Shown: positions 1 to 8,268 of the stretch, in pieces | Numbering within the stretch: the first letter of the stretch is position 1 | How the letters are laid out: every line of letters starts with the position of its first letter | Assembly: GCA_964427285.1 (NCBI GenBank) | Contig: CAYRTS010000009.1 | Location: forward strand, 1-64,000 | Direction: 5' to 3' | Length of the DNA: 64,000 nucleotides | Source: SPCO01 sp964427285 | Lineage (GTDB): Bacteria > Chloroflexota > Limnocylindria > Limnocylindrales > CSP1-4 | Made by a program: the position numbers and the translations under genes | The notes under the pieces: generated by a model | Database searches by the model: none | The model's input: only the letters and a program-made list of their open reading frames with translations | Told to the model about the DNA's origin: nothing

Positions 1-2
1 GA

Positions 3-131
3 GATGCGACCGTCGTGGCCAGGGTGGCTCCGGACGTGCGCCTTCAGATCGGCCAAGCCGTCCAGGCAACCTTGGCGCCCGGTCGAGTCCACCTGTTCGA
101 TCGAGAGGGCGGGCAGCGGATCATCCATTGA
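3..131 (+). CDS. ABC transporter ATP-binding protein, C-terminal end (partial)
   Basis: The window opens inside a plus-strand reading frame that ends at a TGA at 129-131. The 42 visible residues end in a segment of the form LFDREGGQRI, which resembles the C-terminal TOBE-type domain of MalK/UgpC-like ABC ATPases (typically LFDxxTGxRL). That domain contacts regulators or substrate in sugar and polyol importers. The nucleotide-binding domain lies outside the window. The stop overlaps the possible TTG start of the following SDR gene (TTGA), so the importer ATPase and the dehydrogenase are probably one transcript. The family call rests on a short tail and is moderate. Confidence 0.5.
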   Translation, partial: DATVVARVAPDVRLQIGQAVQATLAPGRVHLFDREGGQRIIH

Positions 132-916
132 GCGCCATGGCTGAAACCGGCGGCCTGGCGGAGCGGGTCGCCCTCATCACCGGTGGGGCAGGCGGTATCG
201 GAGCGGCGGTCGCGGCGGCGCTGGCGGCAGATGGCGCGACGATCGTGGTCGCGGATCGCGACGGGACCAGGGCCAATGAGGTTGCCGCCGGCCTCCCGGG
301 CGCGTGGTCATATGCGATCGACCTCACTGACCCTGTGGCCTGTCAGGCCATGATCGCCGCGGTGATCGAGCGCCATGGTCGCCTGGATATCCTGCTCAAC
401 GGCGCCGGCTTCCAGCACATGGCGCCGATCGTGGACTTCCCGATGGAGCGTTGGGACGCGATGCTCGCGGTGATGCTGACCGCGCCCTTCGTGCTCACCC
501 AGGCCGTCCTGCCGGCCATGTATGCGCGAGGCTGGGGACGGATCATCAACATGGGCTCGGTTCATTCGGTGATCGCGTCCCCCAACAAGTCCGCCTATAC
601 GGCGGCGAAGCACGGGCTGCTGGGGTTAACCCGGGCAACTGCCCTTGAGGCCGGGTCGCATGGGGTGACCTGCAACGCCGTGTGTCCGACATACGTCCGG
701 ACGCCCCTGGTCATGGGCCAGATCGCCGATCAGGCGCGACTGGCCGGCATCGCGGAGTCAGATGTCGTGGACCGAATCATGCTGGCCGGAACGGCGATCC
801 CCCGTCTGCTCGAGCCGGATGAGGTGGCGGCCTACATCCGATTCCTGTGCTCGGATGCCGCCGGCGGGATCACGGGGTCCGCCCAGATGATTGACGGTGG
901 CTGGACCGCGCGATGA
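128..916 (+). CDS. SDR oxidoreductase, 3-hydroxybutyrate dehydrogenase-like
   Basis: Short-chain dehydrogenase of 262 residues from the TTG at 128, or 259 from the ATG at 137. The N-terminal Rossmann motif TGGAGGIG binds NAD(P), NGAG follows near residue 88, and the catalytic Tyr and Lys are in the segment SAYTAAKHG (Tyr154 and Lys158 from the ATG). The later segment CNAVCPTYVRTPLV followed by QIADQA is characteristic of D-3-hydroxybutyrate dehydrogenases, which convert 3-hydroxybutyrate to acetoacetate. The C-terminal GSAQMIDGGWTAR is the usual SDR ending. The gene overlaps the preceding transporter tail, so an imported hydroxy acid or sugar could equally be its substrate. Family very likely, substrate less so. 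Confidence 0.82.
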   Translation: MSAMAETGGLAERVALITGGAGGIGAAVAAALAADGATIVVADRDGTRANEVAAGLPGAWSYAIDLTDPVACQAMIAAVIERHGRLDILLNGAGFQHMAPIVDFPMERWDAMLAVMLTAPFVLTQAVLPAMYARGWGRIINMGSVHSVIASPNKSAYTAAKHGLLGLTRATALEAGSHGVTCNAVCPTYVRTPLVMGQIADQARLAGIAESDVVDRIMLAGTAIPRLLEPDEVAAYIRFLCSDAAGGITGSAQMIDGGWTAR

Positions 917-1337
917 GCCTGCTCCCCCGTTGATCCCCTCACCGGAGCGCAAGGCGGCCATGCTCGCGGCGATGCCCAACGTGATCGTTGCGACCGTTCG
1001 GCGCGATGGCGTCCCGCAGTTGACCCCCAACTGGTACCTCTGGACAGGTACGGAGTTCTGGGTCTCAACCCCGACCAGCGCGGCGAAGACGCACAACCTG
1101 CGGCGCGACCCCCGGATCGTCCTGTGCATCGACGACGTGGCGAACGGCGACTACGTCCAGGTGACCGGAACGGCCACGATCATCGAGGGCGACGAGGCGC
1201 GGAAGCGCACCCTCGATGTGTGCCGCAAGTACATGGCTGAGGATGCCGTGTCGGCGCACTGGGAGACGATCACCGCCGCGACCGGGTACATCGTCATCGC
1301 GGTCAGTCCGGATCGGTGGCAGTGGCACGACCACTGA
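891..1337 (+). CDS. PPOX-class pyridoxamine 5'-phosphate oxidase-family (FMN/F420-type) protein
   Basis: Split beta-barrel flavin- or F420-binding protein of about 135-148 residues. The core reads VIVATVRRDGVPQLTPNWYLW, then FWVSTP and the DPRIVLCIDD strand, as in PPOX-class F420-dependent oxidoreductases of actinobacteria and Chloroflexota. The frame opens with TTG at 891, inside the SDR gene. GTG at 897 and TTG at 930 are alternative starts, and homologous N-termini favour the later ones. It is clearly paralogous to the protein at 35996-36427 (shared PQLTPNWY motif). It follows the SDR gene without a gap, so the two are probably cotranscribed. Substrate unknown. Confidence 0.78.
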   Translation: MTVAGPRDEPAPPLIPSPERKAAMLAAMPNVIVATVRRDGVPQLTPNWYLWTGTEFWVSTPTSAAKTHNLRRDPRIVLCIDDVANGDYVQVTGTATIIEGDEARKRTLDVCRKYMAEDAVSAHWETITAATGYIVIAVSPDRWQWHDH

Positions 1338-1944
1338 CGGGTGGAACGGGCTCGACGCGCACCTCGGCGAACGCGGCGTGGGCGGAGCTGAGCGACCGCC
1401 CGAGCTTCGGACGCCAGACGTCATCCTCGAAGGGCGCGCCCGGGACCGCGACGCCGGCCATCGTCAGGCTCGCTCGTCGCGCACCGACGAACATGGCCCA
1501 GATGTCCTCGGTGTCGCTGAAGCCGCCACCCTGACCGTCGACCCAGAACGGGGGCTCGGGGTCGTCCCAGCGCGCCCGGATCTCCGGACCGTCCGTCAGG
1601 ATCCGGAATCCAAAGCCATCTGACCCGTACGGTTCGCGTTCGAATCGCGCGAGCCGCGTTGGCCCGCTGCGGATCGCCCGCTCATCGCCCATAGCGCGGA
1701 GTCGCTCCTGTTGGCGCTGTCCGAGATCCAGGTTGTCGGTCAAGGTGGCCGCGAATGGCCCGGGGGCCGGACCGGGCGAGGCGGGTATCTCGACGACTGC
1801 GACATGTCCGGCCCCGAGCGACGCCGAATAGGCGATGGCGTAGAGGCTCAGGAAGGCCGTCTCCCGGCCGGCCGCATCTCGCAGCGTGATCACCAGGTGA
1901 TCCCAGCAGTGGATCACGGCGCCGGGGTGCGTTCGGGCGATCAT
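1303..1944 (-). CDS. Hypothetical protein, downstream partner of a xanthine-dehydrogenase-type subunit
   Basis: A 213-residue soluble protein that I do not recognise. It begins MIARTHPGAVIHCWDHLVI, has alternating hydrophobic strands in the first 60 residues and an acidic Trp-rich middle (WDDPEPPFWVDGQGGG), and shows no signal peptide or membrane segment. It starts 24 bases after the molybdopterin-binding subunit gene on the same strand and is probably cotranscribed with it. Its 3' end overlaps the convergent PPOX gene by 35 bases. Codon use and GC-rich third positions match the neighbours, supporting a real gene. A role in substrate handling or Mo-enzyme function is only inference from position. 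Confidence 0.6.
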   Translation of the reverse strand: MIARTHPGAVIHCWDHLVITLRDAAGRETAFLSLYAIAYSASLGAGHVAVVEIPASPGPAPGPFAATLTDNLDLGQRQQERLRAMGDERAIRSGPTRLARFEREPYGSDGFGFRILTDGPEIRARWDDPEPPFWVDGQGGGFSDTEDIWAMFVGARRASLTMAGVAVPGAPFEDDVWRPKLGRSLSSAHAAFAEVRVEPVPPVSGRATATDPD

Positions 1945-1968
1945 CGGCGAGGGGCCATCGTAGAGCCG

Positions 1969-4284
1969 TCAGCCTCCGCCGGCGGAGGCGCCCTGGAGCG
2001 CGGCCCAGATGCGACGCCCGGTCATCGGCAGGATCCGCAGGCGCGGCCCACCGGCAGCCACGATCGCGGCCGCCACCGCCGCCCCGGCCGGGATCACCGG
2101 CGCCTCGGCGATGCCCTTCGCGCCGAACGGCCCGTCCGGGGCCGGGACCTCCACCACGAGCGTATCGATATCCGGCACGTGAACCGCTCGCGGCACGGCA
2201 TAGTCGAGCCAGGAGCCGCTCAGGAGCTGGCCACCCTCGTCGTGGATCAGGGCTTCGTACAGCGCCCAGCCGATCCCCTGGGCCGCGGCGCCGCGCATCT
2301 GGCCCTCAACCAGGGCCGGATTGAGCGCCTTGCCAACATCCTGCGCAACGACATACCCGAGGACCGACACCTCACCGGTCTCGCGATCCAGGCTGACGTG
2401 CGCGATGTGCGCTGAGACGGATGGCGCCAGGCTCTTCTGAACCGTGGACGCGTGCCCCTCCACGGGTGCCTGGCCGCTCCCGAAGTCATGCAGCTTGGCG
2501 GCAAATTCAGCAATCGGCCGTCCAAGGTCGGGCGAGCCGACGGGCCGGACGACGCCGCCGACGATTTCGAGGTCCCCCGGATCGATCTCCATCTCGTGCG
2601 CGGCGTAGGCCAGCAGCTGGCGCCGCGCGTCGGCGGCGGCTTCCCGGACCGCCCGCCCCGCCGAGTAGGTGATCACGCTGCCGCCGGTCATCGGCGACTG
2701 TGGAGCGCCGTCCGTATCGAGCGAGACGACGTGGACGGCGTCGGCTGCGACCCCAAATGTCTCCGCCGCGATCAGTGCGAACACCGAGGCGGTGCCGCTC
2801 ATGTCGACCACGCCGGTCACGATGGTCAGGTTCCCGTCGGCATCGAGGCGACAGAGCGCGGCCGCGGCCTCCTTGCCCCCCGGCCAGACGCCCACCGCCA
2901 GCCCGACACCCTCGTTCTGCGGCAGGTCCGCCCGGCCGCGCCAGAGCGGATGCGCCCCCGCCGCCTCCAGCACCTGGCGATGGCCCAGTAGCGGCCAGGG
3001 CTCGCCGTCCACCATGGCATCGCCTTCTGCCGCCAGGTTGCGCAGCCGTAGCTCGATCGGATCCAGCTCAAGCTTGACCGCCAGCTCGTCGATCAGCGAC
3101 TCGAGTGCGAAGGCCGCCTGTGGCCCACCGGGACCGCGATACGACCCCGTCCCGAAACGATTGGTCTGGACACCGTAGGCGCGCACATCGAGGGCGCCCC
3201 AGCGGTACGGCCCGCCGATCAGGACGGCTGCGAGACCTTCGATCCCCCACTCCGTGTAGGCCCCGGAGTCGAAGGCAAGGCGTGCGTCCAGACCGGTGAA
3301 GTTCCCGTCCAGATCCGCCCCGATCCGCACTTCGATGAGCGACGCGGGCGCCGGGTTGGTCGCCGCCATGTCCTGGCGACGATCGAGGACCAGCCGAACC
3401 GGACGACGAAGGACCAGCGCAGCCCCGGCGACCAGTGGGTCGACGATCAGGATCTTGGAGCCAAACGATCCACCCAGTGGGGTGCCCTGGACGCGAACCT
3501 TCGAGATCGGCCGACCGAAGATCCGGGCGAGCTGTTTGCGGACGTAGAAAGTCCCCTGGGTGGCCGACGCCACGGCCAGCGTTCCGTCCGGCTCCATCCA
3601 CGCGGTCGCCGCGTGCGGCTCCAGATACGCCTGGTAGACCCAGTTCGTCTCGAAGCTGCCTTCGACCGTCACGTCCGACGCGGCGAGTGCGGCTGTGGCG
3701 TCGCCCCTGGCGTAACGCTGCCGGTTGAACACGTTGGCGGAGAGGTCCTCGTGCTTGAGTTCGGCACCCTCGCCACCCACCGCGGCGTGGGCCGCCTTGG
3801 CCGATCCGCCTTCAGCATGATCGTCCGGAAGAAGGGGGGCGAGCCGGGCGAGCGGGCTGTCGGCATGCATTGCCATGGCCAGATCCACCACGGCCGGGAG
3901 CTGCTCATAGTCCACCTGGACCAGCTCGGCGGCGTCCTCGGCTGCGGCTTCCGTTTCGGCCACCACGAGCGCCACCGGCTGCCCGGCGAACAGAGCCTCC
4001 CCGCGTGCGAGGGGCTCAAACATCCGCATGTTGTCGACCGCAACGATCGGCAGATCGGCGGCGCTCAGGACGGCGACGACACCGCGCAGCCGGAGGGCGG
4101 CCGTCGCATCGATCCCCCGGATGCGCGCGTGGGCATACAGGCTCGGCACGATCCGGGCATGGAGCAGACCGACCATCGGCATGTCGGCGGCATATCGAGT
4201 CGATCCCCGGACCTTCTCGTTCGAATCGGTCCGTGCGCGCGCGACGCCGACGATGCCGGTTGCCCTGTCCGGAGCGAGCGTCAT
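1969..4284 (-). CDS. Xanthine dehydrogenase-family molybdopterin-binding subunit
   Basis: Large Mo-cofactor subunit of the xanthine oxidase/CO dehydrogenase/aldehyde oxidoreductase family, 771 residues from the ATG at 4284, a normal length for CoxL/XdhB-like subunits. Visible motifs are the N-terminal KVRGSTRYAAD, the Mo-pterin loop GGSFGSK near residue 271, SYRGPGGPQ, and a C-terminal GAKGIAEAP near residue 723 that supplies the catalytic Glu. The start is chosen because GGGAGG/AGGAAG precedes this ATG; the upstream ATG at 4338 lies inside a palindromic operator. No iron-sulfur or FAD subunit is adjacent, so the electron-transfer partners must be elsewhere. It is divergent from an M14-type deacylase across the palindrome. 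Substrate unknown, probably an N-heterocycle or aldehyde. Confidence 0.88.
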   Translation of the reverse strand: MTLAPDRATGIVGVARARTDSNEKVRGSTRYAADMPMVGLLHARIVPSLYAHARIRGIDATAALRLRGVVAVLSAADLPIVAVDNMRMFEPLARGEALFAGQPVALVVAETEAAAEDAAELVQVDYEQLPAVVDLAMAMHADSPLARLAPLLPDDHAEGGSAKAAHAAVGGEGAELKHEDLSANVFNRQRYARGDATAALAASDVTVEGSFETNWVYQAYLEPHAATAWMEPDGTLAVASATQGTFYVRKQLARIFGRPISKVRVQGTPLGGSFGSKILIVDPLVAGAALVLRRPVRLVLDRRQDMAATNPAPASLIEVRIGADLDGNFTGLDARLAFDSGAYTEWGIEGLAAVLIGGPYRWGALDVRAYGVQTNRFGTGSYRGPGGPQAAFALESLIDELAVKLELDPIELRLRNLAAEGDAMVDGEPWPLLGHRQVLEAAGAHPLWRGRADLPQNEGVGLAVGVWPGGKEAAAALCRLDADGNLTIVTGVVDMSGTASVFALIAAETFGVAADAVHVVSLDTDGAPQSPMTGGSVITYSAGRAVREAAADARRQLLAYAAHEMEIDPGDLEIVGGVVRPVGSPDLGRPIAEFAAKLHDFGSGQAPVEGHASTVQKSLAPSVSAHIAHVSLDRETGEVSVLGYVVAQDVGKALNPALVEGQMRGAAAQGIGWALYEALIHDEGGQLLSGSWLDYAVPRAVHVPDIDTLVVEVPAPDGPFGAKGIAEAPVIPAGAAVAAAIVAAGGPRLRILPMTGRRIWAALQGASAGGG

Positions 4285-4326
4285 CCTGGCTTCCTCCCTG
4301 GCGCGCCGGCGGGGCCGACCGGCGTA

Positions 4327-4340
4327 GATTGTCGACAATC
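4327..4340. promoter_or_regulatory. Palindromic operator, GntR-FCD type (site 1)
   Basis: Perfect 14-base palindrome GATTGTCGACAATC in the divergent gap between the Mo subunit (start 4284) and the M14-type deacylase (start 4401). The same core recurs at 44299, 47003 and 52749, always in divergent promoter gaps. It fits the TNGT-N-ACNA half-site arrangement of FadR-subfamily GntR regulators. The GntR-FCD gene at 52821 is the likely reader. Confidence 0.72.
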
Positions 4341-4360
4341 GACAGCCGCCCGGTCAAGCG

Positions 4361-4388
4361 GTCCATTCTCGGCTGTCCATTCTCGGCT
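4361..4388. repeat. Tandem duplication of 14 bases in a promoter gap
   Basis: The 14-mer GTCCATTCTCGGCT occurs twice head to tail just upstream of the GTG start at 4401. It may be a local slippage duplication or a paired activator or repressor site. No other copy was seen in the window. Confidence 0.7.
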
Positions 4389-4400
4389 ACGATCCGTGGC

Positions 4401-5351
4401 GTGAGAACGGACGCACGCCGACGCATCACCCTGCCGGCCCATCCCGACGAGGGCTTCACGATCGTCGAGCTTCGGGGCGCGACGGACGGGCCGACGATCT
4501 CCGTCGTGGGTGGGATTCACGGAGACGAATTCGAAGGCCCGGTCGCTTGTCTCCGACTGGCCGAAGCATTGGCGGGCATCCTGCTGCGGGGCCGTGTTCG
4601 CCTGGTCGCGGTCGCGCATGAAGCGGCCCATTTGGCAAGTCTTCGCTCGTCGCCGGTCGACGGTCTGAACCTGGCCCGCACGTTCCCCGGCGATCCGGAC
4701 GGCTCACCCACCGACCGCATCGCCGATGCGCTGCGACGGCACGTCATCGAGGGCTCCGATCTGTTCGTCGATCTGCACAGTGCAGGGACGGCCTACGCGA
4801 TGCCCCTGCTCGTTGGCTGGGCGGACGACGGCTGCACGACCTGCGCGGCGGGCGCGAGGGCGGCGGCGGTGTTCGCGGCCCCGGTCCTGTGGCGACATCC
4901 CGGGCCCGTGCCGCCTGGTCGGACGTTGTCAAGCGCGCACGACCTTGGGATCCCGGCCATCTACGCCGAGGCGGCCGGTGGCGGGACGGTCACGGGCGCG
5001 CATGTCGAGATGTACGTGGCCGGGATCCGGCGTTTGCTGGTCTCGTCCGGGATGCTGGATGCCCGCGAGGCGACTCCGGGTCCGGCGCCGCGCCGCCTGG
5101 TTGGCGAGGGCAACATGGACGTGCCGGCCATGGTGGCTCCGATTGACGGTATCTGCGAGATGTTCGTGGGGCCGCTTGATGCGGTCGTCGCGAGCCAGGT
5201 CGTGGCGGTCGTGACGGATCCCCTGTCCGGCGTCCGGGCGGAGGTCGCGTCGCCGGCGAACGGCGTGGTCGTCATGGCGCGTCGTGGGGCGAGGGTCGCC
5301 CGCGGCGACAACCTGGTGGTACTCGCCACCGAGGATGCAGGCGCTTCGTGA
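4401..5351 (+). CDS. Succinylglutamate desuccinylase/aspartoacylase-family (M14) deacylase
   Basis: Zinc-dependent M14-type hydrolase of 316 residues from the GTG at 4401. The Zn-binding motif GGIHGDEFEG is at about residues 37-46 and the second ligand region DLHSAG near residue 125, matching succinylglutamate desuccinylase/aspartoacylase and the related EctD-cluster deacylases that remove acyl groups from amino acids. The C-terminal part has a beta-rich, biotinyl/lipoyl-like ending common in bacterial members. The frame continues open upstream, but the GTG lies after the operator and the repeat, which makes it the likely start. Divergent from the Mo subunit and presumably under the same operator, so an acylated N-compound is a plausible pathway substrate. 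Confidence 0.85.
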   Translation: MRTDARRRITLPAHPDEGFTIVELRGATDGPTISVVGGIHGDEFEGPVACLRLAEALAGILLRGRVRLVAVAHEAAHLASLRSSPVDGLNLARTFPGDPDGSPTDRIADALRRHVIEGSDLFVDLHSAGTAYAMPLLVGWADDGCTTCAAGARAAAVFAAPVLWRHPGPVPPGRTLSSAHDLGIPAIYAEAAGGGTVTGAHVEMYVAGIRRLLVSSGMLDAREATPGPAPRRLVGEGNMDVPAMVAPIDGICEMFVGPLDAVVASQVVAVVTDPLSGVRAEVASPANGVVVMARRGARVARGDNLVVLATEDAGAS

Positions 5352-5641
5352 TGGCCTCCCCCGGCGCGACTGGCAGGCGACACCGCTGACCGAGGACTGC
5401 ACGCTGACCGGTATCAACTAGGTTGGGCCGGCCAAGCGCGACTGGTAGTCGGGTCGGGATCACTACCGGCCGCGTGGGGATCACCACCGGCCGCGTCGGG
5501 ATCACCACCGGCCGCGTCGGGATCACCAAAAATCCACCAGCGAACCCCAACACCGGTGACTACAGGGACACTGTACGTGGCCTGTGAATCTATAGCATCA
5601 TGTCATTTACCCCTCCCCCGCACGCCACGAGGACCCGCCCG
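5352..5641. other. Gene-free gap with a 21-base tandem repeat and the promoter region of the next gene
   Basis: 290 bases without a convincing gene. The first 100 bases show nothing recognisable, then comes the repeat described separately. The AT-richer segment CTATAGCATCAT around 5590 could be a -10 region for the sialidase-like gene. GAGGA a few bases before 5642 is a ribosome binding site for that gene. Confidence 0.5.
5455..5538. repeat. 21-base tandem repeat, about 3.5 copies
   Basis: Units begin at 5455, 5476 and 5497 with a decaying fourth at 5518. Each reads approximately cGGGATCACCACCGGCCGCGT, and copies 1-3 differ by one or two bases. The array is intergenic. A period of 21 bases would also keep a reading frame, but no open frame with a start was convincing here. 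Confidence 0.85.
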
Positions 5642-6739
5642 ATGATCGACGTTCGCGAGACCGGCCTGGTCTACCGAAACCCGCGTCCGGACCTGCGCTC
5701 AAACCAGGCCTGGCACCCGACGATGGTGCGGTTCGATGACGGGGAGCTGCTAGTCACGTTCGATATCGCTTCGGCCGACGCGGCCCTCGACTACAGCACG
5801 CACGCTACCCACTCGACCGATGGGGGTGCCACCTGGTCGGCACCGACTCGCTTGTTCGCGGATCCGCCGGGGCGCGCGACCACCCATTCGGTGCGAACCA
5901 ACCGCGTCTCGGACGGCTCGGTGGTGGCGATGGGCGCGCTGATGTACCGGGACGACCCGGAGCAGAGCGTCGTCAACGCCGAGACAACCGGTTACGTCGA
6001 GACGCAGCTGGTCCTGCTGCGCAGCCGTGATCGCGGCCGCACCTGGGGCGAGCTCGAACGCATCACCCCGCCGCTGGTCGGCCCGTCGTTCGAGGTGTGT
6101 CATTCGATCGTCGAATTGCGCGACGGCCGCTGGGCCTGGCCGTGCTCCACCTGGATGGGCTGGGATGGCGACGCGCCAAACGGGATGAACGCGATCCTGC
6201 TCGTCTCGGCGGACCAGGGCAGGACGTGGCCCTCGTACATCGTGGAATTCGATCGCTGGGCGGAGCGGGTCCTTCACTGGGAGCAGTCGCTCCTGGAACT
6301 CCGCGACGGTCGCCTCCTATCGGTCTCCTGGTGCGTCGATCTGAAGACCAACAAGACCCAGCCGACGCCGTATGCGATCAGCCACGACGGGCACACCTTT
6401 GACGTTCACGGGCTGACCGGCTTTCAGGCCCAGACGACGAAGCTGATCGAACTCCCGGACGGGCGGATCCTGGCGGCCTATCGCCGAAACGACGAGCCCG
6501 GCCTGTGGGCGACGACGGCTCGGCTCGATGGTGACCGATGGGTCAACCTCGAAACCGTCAACCTGTGGCGCGGCCAGTCGTCGGGGATGGCTGGGGACAG
6601 CACGCCCGGCGCGGAGCTGGTTCAGCTCAAGTTCGGGTTTCCGCAGATGGTGCTCGAACCAGACGGGAGCGTCTTCCTCGTCTTTTGGTGCGAGGAGGAC
6701 TGCATCAAGAACATCCGCTGGTTGCGTCTGACCATTTGA
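5642..6739 (+). CDS. Sialidase-fold (Asp-box) protein, exo-alpha-sialidase family
   Basis: Six-bladed propeller of the sialidase/neuraminidase superfamily, 365 residues from the ATG at 5642. This start is chosen because GAGGA sits 8-12 bases upstream; an ATG at 5600 would add 14 unlikely residues. Asp-box motifs STDGGATW, SRDRGRTW and SADQGRTW are spaced along the chain. There is no signal peptide, so it acts in the cytoplasm, unlike secreted sialidases. Such proteins in catabolic loci often act on uronic or other acidic sugars rather than sialic acid. A second homologous propeller lies at 29675-30805. Fold confident, substrate unknown. Confidence 0.82.
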   Translation: MIDVRETGLVYRNPRPDLRSNQAWHPTMVRFDDGELLVTFDIASADAALDYSTHATHSTDGGATWSAPTRLFADPPGRATTHSVRTNRVSDGSVVAMGALMYRDDPEQSVVNAETTGYVETQLVLLRSRDRGRTWGELERITPPLVGPSFEVCHSIVELRDGRWAWPCSTWMGWDGDAPNGMNAILLVSADQGRTWPSYIVEFDRWAERVLHWEQSLLELRDGRLLSVSWCVDLKTNKTQPTPYAISHDGHTFDVHGLTGFQAQTTKLIELPDGRILAAYRRNDEPGLWATTARLDGDRWVNLETVNLWRGQSSGMAGDSTPGAELVQLKFGFPQMVLEPDGSVFLVFWCEEDCIKNIRWLRLTI

Positions 6740-6889
6740 GGCCGGGGGCCGGACTACCTGCGCCTGCGCGGGCGCGGCGAGCGCCGCCTGCGTGCGCGGG
6801 CGCCGTCTGGCTGGGCGTGGTCGCCGCCAAGGTGCGCCGGCGGGGCCCAGCGAGCGCCGCCAGAAGCGCCAGCGGCGCACCCTGGGCCT

Positions 6890-7447
6890 TCAGGCGTTGT
6901 AGGCGTACGGCCGGCCGAACACCTCGCGGACCTGGGGCAGGAACGCCTCCAGCGGGAGTGAGTCGTACGCCGGATCGAACGACGGCGCGTCGTAGTCACG
7001 ACAGAAACGCCGGGTCAGCTCGAAGGCCGGATGATCCCGATGCGGCTCGAGCAGCCCATCCATCACCCCGCTGCCCCAGTACGCGTGGTTCGTGAAGTTC
7101 TCCTTCTGGAACAGGCCGTGCATCCGGACCATCCAGTAATGGTCCGGTGAAACGAACGGTTGCAACAGCTCCGCGGCGATCTGTCCGTGGTTGGTCGGGG
7201 CAAGCCGGTCCGCTGCGTCGTGGAACAGGATGCACACGACCATTTCGGCCGATTCACCAGCCCGGAGCGCGCGGGTCGCGGCCTGGAGGCTGTGGTCGTA
7301 GGGGTTCAGCGTGTAGCCGCCGGCATCGCCGCCGCGCAGGGACTCGAGCAGGGCGAGGGGAGCGGCCGCGTAGTCCGTCCGCGCGGCATCGAGCGAATCG
7401 ATCCGATCCCAGTCCTCGCGCGTGGCCTCCCGCAAGGTCGTGAACAT
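6890..7447 (-). CDS. HD-domain protein, possible oxygenase or phosphohydrolase
   Basis: HD-superfamily protein of 185 residues from the ATG at 7447, which is preceded by AAGGAGG. The metal-binding pattern is visible as YDHSLQAA, then LFHDAAD, then NHGQIAAELL and RMHGLF. The order H...HD...H...H is shared by HD phosphohydrolases and the mixed-valence di-iron oxygenases such as PhnZ. It is the last gene of a minus-strand cassette after an HpaI-type aldolase with a 10-base gap. I cannot tell hydrolase from oxygenase. The PhnZ-like option is attractive in a small-molecule catabolic operon but is inference. Confidence 0.7.
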   Translation of the reverse strand: MFTTLREATREDWDRIDSLDAARTDYAAAPLALLESLRGGDAGGYTLNPYDHSLQAATRALRAGESAEMVVCILFHDAADRLAPTNHGQIAAELLQPFVSPDHYWMVRMHGLFQKENFTNHAYWGSGVMDGLLEPHRDHPAFELTRRFCRDYDAPSFDPAYDSLPLEAFLPQVREVFGRPYAYNA

Positions 7448-7457
7448 CAGCGCCTCC

Positions 7458-8264
7458 TTACGTGGTTCTCGATGGTGCGTCGCGCCCGACGATCTCACCG
7501 AGTGCGCCGCCCCGCTCGTCGAGCCACGCGTAGAGGATGTTCAGATCCGTCCCGATGCAGAAGTCCTTGACGCCCATGTCGAGGTAATACTGCGCCTCGG
7601 AGGGGTCCGTGATCTCCGCCCGGGGTGGAATCCCAGCCTTGATGCAACGCGCGAGGACGTCGCGCTCCACTTCCTTGACGTCCGGGTCGTACCAGCCGCC
7701 CGGCCGACCGATGCTCATGGCATAGTCCGCCGGACCCCACTGGATCATGTCGATCCCGGGAACGGCCAGGATCTCATCGAGGTTGTCCACGGCACTCTGC
7801 TTCTCGATCATCAGGACGATGACGATCTCCTTCAGCGCCCGGACGTAGTCGGCCGAACCGGCCTGGCCCCAATACGAATGGCGGCGATCGGCGGCCCCGT
7901 AGGTCCCCATGCCGTGCGGGGTGTCCGGCCGGGTCACGCGGACGCATTCGCGGGCATCGTCCGCGGTGCGGATGTCGGCGAACAGGACGGACTGGAAGCC
8001 GGCCCCAATCGCACGCTGGGCGAGCCATGAACGCGGCGCCTGGTCCAGCTTGATCATCGCACCGAGGTCCACCAACTCGGCGGCACGGCAGAAATTGTCC
8101 AGGCCGTGCAGGTCATACGGCGCGTACTCGCCGGAGAATTCCACGTAGTCGAAGCGCCGCGTGTGCCCGATCACCTCGACCACAGACGGCCAGGTCGTGT
8201 GCAGGTGGGTCCCGATCGAGGGCTTGCCCTCCACGATCAGCTGGCGGAGCTTGTTGGGGCGCAC
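7458..8264 (-). CDS. HpcH/HpaI aldolase-family protein
   Basis: Metal-dependent TIM-barrel class II aldolase of 268 residues from a GTG at 8264, with GGAGG upstream. Characteristic parts are VEFSGEYAPYD near residue 40, MIEKQSAVDNLDEILAVPGID carrying the metal-binding Glu, and WGPADYAMSIG carrying the metal-binding Asp. Family members cleave 2-oxo-4-hydroxy acids to pyruvate and an aldehyde. It sits 4 bases after a Gfo/Idh gene and downstream of an FAH-family hydrolase, so the cassette can generate and split a 2-oxo acid. A paralogue is at 46152-46928. Confidence 0.83.
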   Translation of the reverse strand: MRPNKLRQLIVEGKPSIGTHLHTTWPSVVEVIGHTRRFDYVEFSGEYAPYDLHGLDNFCRAAELVDLGAMIKLDQAPRSWLAQRAIGAGFQSVLFADIRTADDARECVRVTRPDTPHGMGTYGAADRRHSYWGQAGSADYVRALKEIVIVLMIEKQSAVDNLDEILAVPGIDMIQWGPADYAMSIGRPGGWYDPDVKEVERDVLARCIKAGIPPRAEITDPSEAQYYLDMGVKDFCIGTDLNILYAWLDERGGALGEIVGRDAPSRTT

Positions 8265-8268
8265 GGCT

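Noticed and set aside
4285..4338. Upstream ATG of the Mo subunit frame
   Set aside because: It overlaps the 14-base operator, and the ribosome site supports the ATG at 4284.
5455..5538. Tandem repeats here and elsewhere considered as CRISPR arrays
   Set aside because: Units are directly adjacent without unique spacers of 30-40 bases, and no cas gene is present.
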